A DNA stretch of 64,000 nucleotides from Ricinus communis (lineage: Eukaryota; Streptophyta; Magnoliopsida; Malpighiales; Euphorbiaceae), in contig NC_063260.1 in assembly GCF_019578655.1 (NCBI RefSeq), forward strand, positions 3,970,501 through 4,034,500, given 5' to 3'. This document shows, in pieces, positions 12,700 through 25,600 of this stretch; within the stretch, counting starts at the first letter, position 1, and each line of letters opens with the position of its first letter. The notes beneath the pieces were generated by a model. That model was not told the DNA's origin, searched no databases, and saw nothing but the letters and a program-made list of their open reading frames with translations. The position numbers and the translations under genes are program-made.

Positions 12700-13360
12700 A
12701 GAGTGATATGTAAATATCTTATTTTTATCCGTCTCATATATATATATTTGCTACGTGATGATGTCTGAGAAGTTCTGTCAATTTTATAGAAGAGTGACAA
12801 ATTTATTTATCCAATTAATGAACAAAAATGAAACACATTTATACATGGTCATTGCTAGCAAGCTTAGTTCAAAGTTATAATCAATAATGTAAAATGAATT
12901 CTATATTTTATAATTACTTTTGGTATCTTAGATTATATGATAATTTAATATCCGTTTTTTAATATATAATAGAAATTTATAAGTTCAATAATATGAATTT
13001 TATTAATTAACTTTTAATTATTTGAAAACTAGCACTTTAAAATATATATAATCTATCATTATCTTTTAGATTCAAAATTATTATTTAATTAAAAAATTAA
13101 CTTATTAATTAATATAATATTAAATATTTCTTTTGAATTAGAATTTACATTTAACTAAAAGATTAATTTATTATTACTGTATAATTAAAATATAATTTTT
13201 TGAAAATTTAATTTAATTATTAATCAATAATAATTTATTAATCAAAAAATTAATTATATATTAAATATAAAACTTTTTATCAACATTTTAGATATTAAAT
13301 ATAAATATACAAATTAAAATTTTTTACTTAGCAATGCACGTACTAAAGCTGATGTATATG
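12700..13360. repeat. AT-rich repeat shared in inverted orientation with 56.2-56.6 kb
   Basis: On the - strand, 13060-13340 matches 56400-56600 on the + strand over runs such as taatattatattaaytaataa and ttaattagataataatttt. Both blocks lie near a short gtgcaacgcac-like motif (gcaatgcacg at 13331-13340). The class is uncertain, and a Helitron-like or MITE-like family is possible. Confidence 0.4.
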
Positions 13361-13469
13361 TCAAAATTTTTATATATAAATATCGCAAGAAAATACATAA
13401 GGTTAGTAAAGTTTAAAACATTGATTCAAAATTACAAAAATGTTAGAAGTTTGGATTTGTTTTTGTCAG

Positions 13470-13653
13470 TTATCCAACTAGGCTCTCTCTGCCACTAAAA
13501 CCCCACCTGCATCTCCCTCCTCCATTGCTAGGGTTTATCAAATTCAATTCTCTCCCTTTTCTCATTCAGATTCTTTTGCTTTACCAGTTCATTAATCACA
13601 GACATATATTTATATAAACAGAATATCAACATCATTATTGTTAGTAATTATAA
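13470..13653 (+). promoter_or_regulatory. Promoter-proximal / 5' UTR region of the valyl-tRNA synthetase gene
   Basis: CT-rich leader sequence precedes the start codon. A telo-box-like element, ctagggttt at 13528-13536 (AAACCCTAG on the other strand), is typical of plant translation-related genes. A tttatataaa tract at about 13608-13618 lies too close to the ATG to be a sure TATA box. The transcription start is not determined. Confidence 0.4.
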
Positions 13654-16600
13654 ATGGCACTCCAAGTGGGGCTCTCCAGTCCATTTCTTCTATCCTCTTG
13701 CTCTGCTCACAGACTCAATCCTCTTATTTTCTCTCAGCGGCGTCGTTTCATTCCTTTATCCAATTGGCGTTTCTACTGTCAAAGGCCTAGATTTTTCGCA
13801 GGTAAGAATAATACTCGTACTCTTTTTTGTTTCCTATAGAAAAAAGAGAGTAACAAATTGTACTTGTTATCTAGTAATCACATGCTTAGCTGTTCTGTTA
13901 TTTGAAAAATCATGAAATTATCAATGCAACACAACTTTAATTATGTACATTTTCTTTGGTTGATTAATGATATAGAAGTGAAATTGAGGCCAGCAAGTAT
14001 TTCTCTCTTCAATTCTATATTTTTTAAGCCCCAAATTGTTTTGAGTTTGTTTTATAAGGTTCTAATGTTTTTTCTGTCTTGTGGACTGATATAATTTTTA
14101 AAAAGCTCTATGATGTAGGATTGTAATTGGTAGTGTATTTAGCATTTATTGTTGTTGTTGTAATTCCAGTTGCAGCATCAGAAAATGGTGTATTTACTTC
14201 TCCAGAGATTGCAAAGTCCTTCGATTTTTCTTCAGAGGAACGGATATACAATTGGTACTCTGTTTTAGGATTGAACCCTTTGTAATGATATTTCTATTTG
14301 TTACTTTTTCCCAATTATTCTTCTTTTTCTTTCCTTTCGTTATATTTTTGTTCTTGGTTCAATAAATACTTTACTAAGATACAGTAGCTTTCTTTACGGT
14401 GCGTGTTTTAGTGGTGGGGGGGTTATCTACATTGATAAAAGAATTCTTTAAAATTAGAGAGCCCTTTCCTGTTAAAATAAGAATATTAAATTCAGGAGGA
14501 AAGGCAGTTAGGATTTATGGTGTAGTGAACAAAAAACAGAAATTGTAACATAACTGTCATGCTGGGCATCTGTTTCCTTTATAGCAGTCCATGGATGTGT
14601 TACATTTTTTTACCCTCTACTACCTTCCTATTTCTATTTGAGGAAAAATGCCTTCCCTTGGCCATTGTTAGAAGTTGTATTTGTCCCACATCGATAAGTT
14701 ATTGGGCTGTTATAGTATATATATGTGGATTGGGCACCCTCTTCCTATGGGCTAGCTTTTGGGAATGAGTTCTACCCAAGCTCATTTGTCATGGTATCAG
14801 AGCCAGCCTTTTGTCTGCGATGATGGGTTTGGACCCGACCCATTTGTATAACACGCTAAGCATGAGGGAGGGTGTTAGAAGTTGTATTTGTCCCACATCG
14901 ATAAGTTATTGAGCTGTTATAGTGTATATATGTGGATTGGCACCCTCTTCCTATAGGCTAGCTTTTGGGAATGAGTCCTACCCAAGCCCATTTGTCAGCC
15001 ATCATATCAGTAACTGTTTCTATCTTCATTTCCCTCCATTTTATTATTTCTATGATAACCAGCAGGAATTTCTTTTTTCTTTTTCCCATATGTAGGCCAT
15101 AAAATAGTGTTCTTTGGTCTGGTGCAACTGTGAATTCTTTAGCTTGGAGTTGCAAAGTGCAGGTTGAATTGATGGACACGTAACTGGGCAACAGACTTCA
15201 TAAGTAGTAGAAGGAAATCAACAACATTTTTAGTTGTCCTTAAAAGCTCTTAACTTGTATTTTCTTTTCTGCTAAAATGCTACTGAAAGGCAAACAGCTA
15301 TGGCAACTAACTGACATATCTCTGAGTACTTCTTGGATCATCACTGGATTTGTGATGGAGGGGGGTACGGAGCTTGGATAGCTGTATGTTTGTTCAGGAA
15401 CACATTTTGGTTCTGTATAGTGCTGAGGTAGTATATAATTAGGACATGTTTTGTTATGTTTTTCTTGAGTCACGTCTGTTGTGGATTGTTTCATTTTCTG
15501 CATCTTGAGTTGCCTATGCAGGGGGGTTCATATGAAATTCAAATTTTCCTTGAATAAAAACTGAAAAGATTTGCATTTCGTTATATTTCAATAACGAATA
15601 GCCAGTAAAAACTCCTGGATCATAAGGGACACCTTTTCAACCTCTCAAGTAAATAATCAAAATTCCTTGTCTTCTCTTCAAGTTGTCCATGAAACAAAAA
15701 ACTTTGAGAACGGAGAAAAAAGGTGGAGTGAAACTGGTGTTGCATAAGAAAGATGGAAAATAAAACCAAAATATACATGGATGTCAACTAAGCCTTTTAT
15801 CTTTTCACTCCACTAGAATGCTTGATGATTAAGCAGTATTAATAAGTTGCTTTCACTTGGAGCTCAAATGATCATATCTAGTGGCTCTAAAAACATGTGA
15901 GCTACGTTGTTTAACCTTTATTCTTGTGGACTTATCATTGTCATAAGGTAGGCTGTGAACTTATTAGCTTGAAGGCATGTACTTTTAATACTTCTCCAAT
16001 AATCTTATCTACTGGCTCTGATAACGTGGGAACCACATTGTTTGACCTTTATTCTTGTGGACTTATCATTGTCATAAGGCAGGCTGTGAGCTTATTAGCT
16101 TGAAGGCATGTATTTTCAATACCTTAATGCTCAAGAATACCAATTTGTTTCTCTGCATCTGTTGAGATTCTTATATTTTGGGAAACAAATCAAGAGTTTG
16201 ACTCTAGTAATTTCCTTTTTGCTTCTTTTATTTCTGTTAATGTAAATGTTGAAACATAACTTTATTGCTGAACTGCAAAACAAGAGCGTGTACAGGAAAA
16301 GGTGGAAAATAAAATTCTTGCAGCATATATGAAACAAGATACTATGCGGCATGCATTTGTGTATTTTCATACAGATTTCCTTATGATTCCAAATATGAAG
16401 CATGTGTACGCGATGCATATGTAAATGCTTGCATTTCTGATTTCTTCAAGTATGGATTTTCTCAAGTTTTTGTATCTGGCAGACTTTCTCACTGCTTCTG
16501 GTGTTGCTTCTTTACATAAGTTCTATCAAGTGATATTTTCAGTATATTTCTATGTTAGGTGGGAGTCTCAAGGATACTTTAAGCCAAATTTTGAGCGTGG

Positions 16601-19600
16601 AAGTGATCCTTTTGTGATACCAATGCCACCTCCTAATGTTACTGGTTCACTGCATATGGGACATGCAATGTTTGTGACACTTGAGGTTGTGGACATGAAT
16701 TTGGGATACTTGTTTCCTATTTAATTCCCCTATGCATACTTGAGCTCTCTTCCTGGGCCATTTTAATCAATAGTAGACACATTTCATTGCACCGCACCTG
16801 TTGATTTATCACTAGAAGGTGTATGCTGGCACTGCCATTGTTCTTAGCACTTGTTCTTGACTTTTGCCAATCTGCTGTTGTTCCAGATAGCATTATGATT
16901 GACCTTTGTTCTTCTTCTTCTTCCTATATTTTTTAATTTTATTAATCCTGTCCTTTGTCCTTCTTCATTTCCTTCTTTTGTGAAGAGATTTGAGCATGTT
17001 ATGTTTTATCATCACCAACGAATATGCTGCATTATCAGAAAATGGCTTTAATTATCTAATTATTAAGTTTCTTGAAGTAGACTAAATAAAGCTATTTTCT
17101 TTCTTTATTAAAAAAAGTGTATTTTAACTTATTGATATCCTTGTTTTTGTTTACTGAGATTTTAGCTACATATCACTTCTCTTATTAATTTATAGCATTA
17201 TGTTGGATGATTATGTGCGTTCTTCTGATTAGCTATCATAAACGCTTTGTAATTTTATTGGCAGTTTGTATTATAGTTTTCTGATTCATCTTTTCAAGCG
17301 ATTGATATGTCTTGCTTTGTTTAACTTCATGATTTTCCTTGCCAGGATATCATGGTTAGATACAACCGGATGAAGGGTAGACCAACACTGTGGCTTCCTG
17401 GAACTGATCATGCTGGTATTGCAACACAGGTTTGTGTCTGCTAACTGGTAGTATATGTTGGCATTGGTATACTGGCTAATTTTCCCTTTTTGCCAACATT
17501 ATCACAAAATATCCAATTTTATGATCCTCCTTATTGTATTATATTCTTTTCAGGCATATTACTTTTTAACTTCTTGTGTATATATAGAGTTTGCATTATC
17601 TTTATTGTAATACAGAATATCAGAAATACATTTATGATGAGCATCAATTTTGATCTTTTTCATGTTCTTTTGATCTCCGGTTGGATACAATTTGCATCAT
17701 TTACCAGTTGGTTGTAGAAAAAATGCTTGCTTCTGAAGGAATAAAAAGGACTGAACTGGGCAGAGAAGAGTTCGTACAACGAGTCTGGGAATGGAAAGAG
17801 AAGTATGCTTTCCAACTTTGCTTGCATTATTTTCCTTCTTGTAATCTTTGCTTTGATTTTCTTAGCTATGCATGTGATTGCCTTCTGGTCTTGTTGATAC
17901 TTGTGTCTTTGAAGGTGTGCTTCTGTGTGTTTCTTGTGCTGGCCCCTATCTGATTTCCTTTTTAGTGTTTTTCTTTGGATGTTAGTATGGTAGTTATGAT
18001 GTTAGGTATGTGTCAGAAAATAAACTAACACTATGTATGGCAACATGATGCGGAGGGGAAGGAGGGGAGGGAGAAAATCTCAACTTATTTTATTCAGCAA
18101 ATAAAATTAGTTAATATGGGGAATGGAGGGGAAATAATTATTATATTGTTTGGACGGAAGGGAGGAGATGAGAATTATAATAGTTAAAAGGCAAAATAGT
18201 ATGAAGTAAATAATAAAAAGAATAAAGAAAATGCTTATGTCAATTTTTTTGACAAAAATAAAATCTACCAGTCATATTAAATTTTTGAAAATAATTTTAA
18301 TAATAATAACTTGAGATCACTAATAATAATATTATTAGGATTTACTTAGATGCATTGAAATGAATTTATTAAAAAAAAGATAAGTTTATGTATAACTTAT
18401 TTAAAATTTTCAAATAAAAAAAATATAATGAACAAATTTAAGAGTTGATAAATATTGGTAGAAAAAGTACAGTAATAAATATAGATAGTCTATTTCTATT
18501 TTATCATTTTTGGGAAATAGAGAGCATAAACATGCTAAATATTTATATTAATACCCATGCTGCTATTATATGTTGGAAATGAATTGAGTCAAGTTTCTTT
18601 TGATGTGTGTTTCTCAAGTATATGGAAACCAACCACCTTCTATAATGTGAATTGAGTCCATTTTTTTCCAATGCCAAGACTATTTTTTTCCTTAATGAAT
18701 ACATTAAGTATGACACTAGATGGAAAAAGATATACTTAAAAAATATATTCAGCTTATTTGAAATATCATTAAACTGATAAGGGTGTAAAGGACTATACAA
18801 ATATATTGTAATTTTTTATTAGCAGATGAAATTTTTACACCCAAATCTTTTAAGGGTGTAAATTACTCCCTTCCTCTCCCTTAGGTTGTAATTTCCCTTT
18901 CATTCCCCTCTGTTCCCCTTAAATTCAACTTCATCCATGCATAGTCTAGAAGTTGATGAATAATTACTAACGAGCATCAAGTAGAATATCTTATGCTTTA
19001 TCCTTTAAAATATAGAGAGATTAAACCATTAAAAAAAAAAAGTTGTAAGTGGACATGGATGCATTCAGTATCAGTTTATTGGTTCTCAAAACTATAGTGA
19101 AGATGTTGGTCTTGAAGGTGAAAATCCTGAGTGATACTTTGAATCGACTATTCAGGACATCAAGAAGAACTAGGACATACGAGTGGTTAATCTTTTCTTT
19201 CTTTGCCATTTGACTTGGTCATCTTCTGGATCATCTCTTTGTTTTGGTGTAAAATGGCTGTCTATTTTGTTTGACAATATGTTTTGATTTGAATTGCAAT
19301 GATTATACTGATATTAGTGATTTGAGATAATTGGGTTTCAATATTCAATATGTAATTATATATTGAGGACCTCTTTATTTTTGGGTGGGAGTGGGAAGTG
19401 GAGAGGTGGGGGAGTATGGGCTGGGGACTAGGCAAACGGGACATTTAAGAAGAGCTTTATGAAACAAAGCTTGAATTTGAATTTTCTTTGCCATTACACA
19501 TAAGATTTGAATTGTATAACACAACTAATGAACCATGATTGGTGGATTTTTATTTTTACTAGAACACGTAGTATTTAAGCATTAAAAGCTTAACTGTATA

Positions 19601-22600
19601 GACTCAGTAATCCTAGGCGTAGTTCTAGTTTAACTCCTGGTCTTTCTTGTTTATAAGACAAAAGCTATTAATCTTTCTTGGATTTGGACTCAAAAGTACT
19701 AAACTAGTTTAACTATTAGACTTAATTGGATCTATTTGTGTTGTGTTGGATCTGCTATCTAGATAAGAGTTTTTCTAAAGATGCTAACTTGATGCTACTA
19801 GAATGCGTTTTGACTTCTGAGGTAAGTTTGTCATGTTTTAGTTGTAAAAACTCAAAAAATTGCTAAATAATAGTTCAACCTGCTGCTTATGACATCTGAA
19901 AATTTTGATCTTTGAAAACACAGTTTCCTATCTTACTGCCGAGCCCCAAACAATCTATTATGCATGTTCGTGAATTTCTTACTTGGCTTGTCATGTTTCT
20001 AGGTATGGTGGAACTATCACAAATCAGATCAAGAGACTTGGTGCTTCCTGTGATTGGACGAGAGAGCACTTTACCCTTGATGAGCAGCTAAGTCGTAAGA
20101 CAGTTTTCTAACTAGTAGAAGTACATGATTGGCTGGTCCAGAAACTGTCTGTGACTGGGGATAGCATATGTGCTTTTAAGTATTGAAGTGCTAATGGTGT
20201 TATCGTTGTTTTCTTTTCTACTTTTTTTCTTTTCATCTCTCTCTTTCTCTCTCTCTCTTTTTCACACACACACACACACACCGAAACAATCTTCCTCGTA
20301 CTTATCATCAAATGACTGATGTGAAATCTCAATATTTCTCCTAAAGTTGTCATAACTGCATTAGTTAGTTTGAACTTGCTGTTTAATGTGATCTATTCTG
20401 AGATCATTCATAAATTTTTTTCAGGTGCAGTGGTTGAGGCCTTTATCAGGCTTCATGAGAAAGGTTTAATCTATCAAGGTATAGGCATGAGATCCATTGA
20501 AACCCTTGTAATCAGGTTACAGGTTTTATCTTTTTTCCCCCTATAGATGCATTGTTTTTTCCCTGTCATGTTGTCTAATACAAGTTTCCTGTCACTGGAG
20601 TTTTCCCTTTTCTCTTTCTCTTCTTTCTCTCGTTTCCTCTCTATTACCTTTCTTAGGCTGTGTTGGTTTCGTTGTTGTCTGTCCTTACTGGTCCAGTTTG
20701 ATGATGGTGATGAAATTAAAAAAACTTATTGGTGCTATGCAGTTGCTTTTGCCTTGTCTTTTGTTTGTAGGTGTTCTAGTTTGCATGTCTGACCATTTAT
20801 CTTAGTGCTTAGGACCATTAAACGGTTGTTTTTTGATGATTATTGGCTGAGAAGATTGATACTTTCTTTCAGGGTCTTACTTGGTTAATTGGTCTCCTAA
20901 TCTGCAGACTGCTGTTTCAGACTTGGTATACTAGTTTGGATTTCTGGGGCTGGCAAGTAAATTCATTTTACTACAAATTATGGAATTAAATATAAATGTT
21001 TTTTTTGGTCTTGTAGGAAGTGGAATATTCTGAAGAACCTGGTACTCTATATCACATCAAGTACCGCGTTGCTGGAGGTTCAAGGTATTCATAGATGTGA
21101 CATGCCGTTTTCCTTTTGAAAGTTTAATGTTCCCTTAATGGTGTTCATGGTTAGTTGCTTTGTTTGCTTTTTGTTGTTGGTGAGGGGGGCTTATACCAAA
21201 CAGGAAACTGTTCTTTAAAATAACCAATTTATCTTTTGACTTATATTTATTTGAAGCCTTTTTCAGAAAGCAACTTTGTCGGCTTTGATTTCTTTTGGAG
21301 TAAAAAATGAAGAAAGTGAATTGGCTTATAATCTTAACTTTTAAGTCTTAATTTTTAATCAGAATGCTAAATGGATGTGTCAGAACTCAAATCTCAAAAC
21401 TTTTAGAAGGTAATAAGTTTTTTAGGAACCAGCCGAGCACTAAAAACCCAAATGGCATAAAATTTGCTGGCTTCATCCATTTATCTTTTTGCAGCTCAAC
21501 ATGAGCTTCAGAACATCTAGAAAAACAACATTAATAATAAGACATTTATAATGTGCTCTTCTTTGCATACTAAAGAACATGGGTAGAGATAAAACTTCTA
21601 ATCTCTCTCAACTTTGGCCAGTTTAATTGGACTTTGATGAATATTACGTCGTATGAAAAATTTGCCAATCTGCCAAGGAATACCTGAGTATGTGTAGTGA
21701 TCATTATTATTTCTTCTGTAGGGGTGACTTTTTGACAGTAGCAACGACACGCCCCGAGACATTATTTGGTGATGTCGCCATTGCTGTGCATCCTAAGGTA
21801 TGCACTCGTGTACTAACTGCTGTAATGCTACTGTTAACTTTTCAATCCAAGATTATCATTTTTGAAAACCAAGGAGTTCAGGCTCATTAGAATGCTTGGC
21901 ATTTTGAATTAGCTGTGCAAAGTCTAAAATTATTTTTTGTAGTATTCATTTTGGAGAAGGTATATAATAATTTATGATTTGGGAAGTTTGTGGTTTGCTC
22001 GATTTAATGACAAAATGAAGTAGGAACACATGAAATTAAAATATAAGAATTTTGTTTAACTGCAACATTCTGATAATAAAGATGAAACCAACTGTCAGGT
22101 AGCGGGCCAATAACACATCAATATGGTTATAAGGCTTCTGAAAAATGAGAAATCACGATCAAGTAGAAGCACATAACGTTTGACCATAATTTTGACACAC
22201 TTTATTTAATTGTGTTATCAATATTTATTAGAGCATAGGAACAAAAAAGAAAGAAAACCTGTGTTATTGGTAAACGGTAACTGAGAAAAAAAGTTATGGA
22301 TATATGTGCATGCAATTACCAATTTCTGGTAAAAATTCTATATTTTTATAGAGGTATAAACTTTAGAGGTAAATTTTATATGTTGGTTTGGAGATATCAC
22401 AGGAGAGTCTTTTTATTGTCCGCTTGTAATTCTATTCTGACGGATCAAATTAGGTCCTTCTAGATTATTACATCAATCTGTGATCAGGACAAAAATATAG
22501 GGAATTGCTGTAAAAGGTGTGGACTAAGTTATTTTCCATCTGTTTCTTAGTCAATATTGTTGCTTATTTGGTATATCTCATATCACAAGGGGCGAGTAAT

Positions 22601-25600
22601 GGTTGGTTCGATCAGTCTGAACTTCTTGAAAGAAAATAAATTGAATCATGTATAAGTAGAAACTAAACTGAATAATGAATAAAACCACCAATTCTTTTGG
22701 TTTGTTTCTTTTTTTTTACTTGGTTGGGCTTCTTTTTATTGAATTAGGCTTCTTATATAATTAATGAACAAAGGTTTTTTTCTTTGAAAGTTGTAATTAG
22801 TAATTTTAGATAACTAGTATTTCTAATTAGGAACATGTGATTAGTACATTTGAAATGTCGATCGTAGGGAGAAAAGTGGCATACCTTTTATCAGCTCTAG
22901 GCTACTTTCTTCTCTTATGAAATGAAATTGATAGTTAGAAGTCCCGCACTTCTAAATATGTATATTAAATATTAACAGGCATAAAATCTGGTCTATTGGC
23001 TTAAAAGAAGATAGCAACTGAGCTTCAAACAGAAAATCAAATTATTTCATATGCCAAACCCAACTGAACTGAACCGGATTTTTAAAATAGAGAACCAATT
23101 ACACCAAAATTCTGCTGATTGGTTTTAACTGAGTAGTCTGTATGACATGGTAAAGTAGTGAAATTCTTTTTGCTTTAACATATTTGTGAACTTTAAATTA
23201 TCTATTTCCTAGTTGTATTCTTCTCATTTGTATTTCTTCTAGTAAGTTAGGGTTTGAATTGTTCATGCAGGGGTATTTTAGATTTCTTATCCCCAAGACA
23301 AGGACCTAAATGAAGATTCTTTTCCTTTAACCGGGTCAATTTTTTTCTATTAGTTTTAGTTTCAGCCTTTTGGCCACCCCTTGGTTATTATATTACCTGT
23401 GATATGCTTTTCATAAGGCTTTTGTTTCTTTCTGAAAAATGTATTTTTGAAATGAAGGGATATGAAAACTCCATAGGCATGTATGCTGATTGCGGAGCTT
23501 TAATTAGATTATGCTTTACCAGTTTTATTTGAAACATATGTGTTTGGATTTTCTGTCCAGTAAAAAATGAAAGCACCTGCCACAGAGTTAACAGTTTGGG
23601 AGTGATTCAGATGTCATCAAATGTTGTCTGTGATTTAATTATTTGTTTGTGCTTGTTGTACTCTTAGCTTGTATATAGATCTTTGAGATCGAAGAAACTT
23701 TTTCATAATTTAAGTACTGAAATGCTATGCTATTGATGTATGCAGGATGATCGTTATTCTCAGTACATAGGAAGAATGGCAATTGTACCTATGACATATG
23801 GCCGCCATGTTCCTATTATCTCTGACAGGGTAAAACCATCCATCTATTTTTGTTGCATTTCACCTTTTCTTTTCCTGTTTTATTAACCAATGCGATCTTA
23901 ACTATACATGTTTTACATGGTAAGTCAACATTTTGAAACAAGGTGCAAATGGATTAGGCTCAAGGTAGAGGACCTAGATGAAAAAAGCATGAACCTTTGA
24001 TTATTTTAACATTCAACCAGTTCTAGAATTTTTTGATGAAAGAAGAGATCATCCAAAGAAGGAATAAAAAATTTTCTTGTAAAAAATTGAAAATGCAATT
24101 TGAAGGAGAAAAAATAGAGGCTTCTCCATCTTTCTGGATGTGAACAAAGAAGCTTCTCTAAAGTTACAGATGTAGAAAATCAGAAGAACCATCCAGTCTC
24201 AATGTAGCTACAAGGGCAGTTAGCCCGTAAAAATTTTCTTTTGGTCCTATTTATTTACATTCTCCAAAACCTTGTACACAACAGCTTCAAAGAACTGGTT
24301 TTCTATAAACAGAACCTCTAAAAGAAGTCGGCAAAAATCTACAGAAACTTGTAGACAAACTGGATATTAAAAGAATTTGACAAAGCATCTCTATATCACA
24401 TTGTATGCGCATCAGGAGATTAATTCCATATTTGATCTTCACTCCTGCAATAGATATCTGTTCTATCCTAAGCTACATTATAATTGTTTGGCGATTCTTT
24501 TCCTCATTCAAGAACAATCACTCTTCCTACATTCTTCACTTTTCTCTTTTCAGTTTGCAGTTCAATTGCTCAGTCACTTCTAGAATATTTGCTGAATAAG
24601 TTTTTCTGCCACCTTTACACTTATCTTATTTTGGGAATTTCTAATTATAACAGCACAAACTACGAGTACTACCCAATTGCATGTATGTAGATTTCAGAGA
24701 AAATTGAGGAAGATTGTTTAGTTTTAAATCACCACGGCTCTTGCAAATGTAGAAGAGTGTTGGTCCAACTAAAATTTAATTAGTCAAATCCATTAAGTTT
24801 TATCGAATTACATCGGGCCTTGAGAAAATTAGTTGGGTCTACCACACACATCAAAATGGACTAAGCCGTTTTGATAGTGGGTTCCCCAACAATTTATTTT
24901 GGCCAATTTTTTCCCTTACTGATGTGAGACTTGGTTCCAACAAAGATGTTTATTGCAGAGGAAAATATCCATTTTTTTATGTGAAAATAGGGACAATAGC
25001 CCAACTGAATCAGTACTAAAGTAGGCTTTTCAACAAGCCTGCTAATGTGTAACAAGCTTATCAATTAGCTTGATCCTAAACAAGCCAAACTCAATCTTGT
25101 TTAAACTTGTCTCATTTTTTAGATAAGCTAGAAATTCAAGGTTGTCTTTTTCATCAACATTAATAAATGACCACAAGCTAGCTTTTTCCAAATTAAATCT
25201 TAATGTCATGCAAAGTCATCATTTAAAGTGGTACTTATTGGCTTTGTTGCCTAGATCATTACCTTGTGACGTCACAAGGTTTGAGATACAAGAGTTGGAA
25301 TGGGTAACTGATTCCTCTTCTTTTGTCCTCCTGTAACCACCCCAACCCCCTACAAATAAGGGTATCGATTCCCATTTTATACAATGTGAGAGGCAATACT
25401 TGTCTTTCACAAAGCCTATCCAGTCTGCATTTTCTGCCATATGTATGACATGTTGTATCGACCTGGATACTCCATAGAAATCATTATGTAATCTTTTCTG
25501 GTAAATAGAAAATTTTGCAACTATTGCATGTTTTTAAAAAATCCCAAGTCCAGCTGGATTTGACCGTAAAGATGCAGAATGAAGTAATCTGTTGTCCAGG

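Noticed and set aside
22590..23110. Possible transposon in intron 10 with ggttcggtt-like ends
   Set aside because: The ends are only vaguely inverted (ggttggttcgatc versus gaactgaaccgg), and no duplication could be found.
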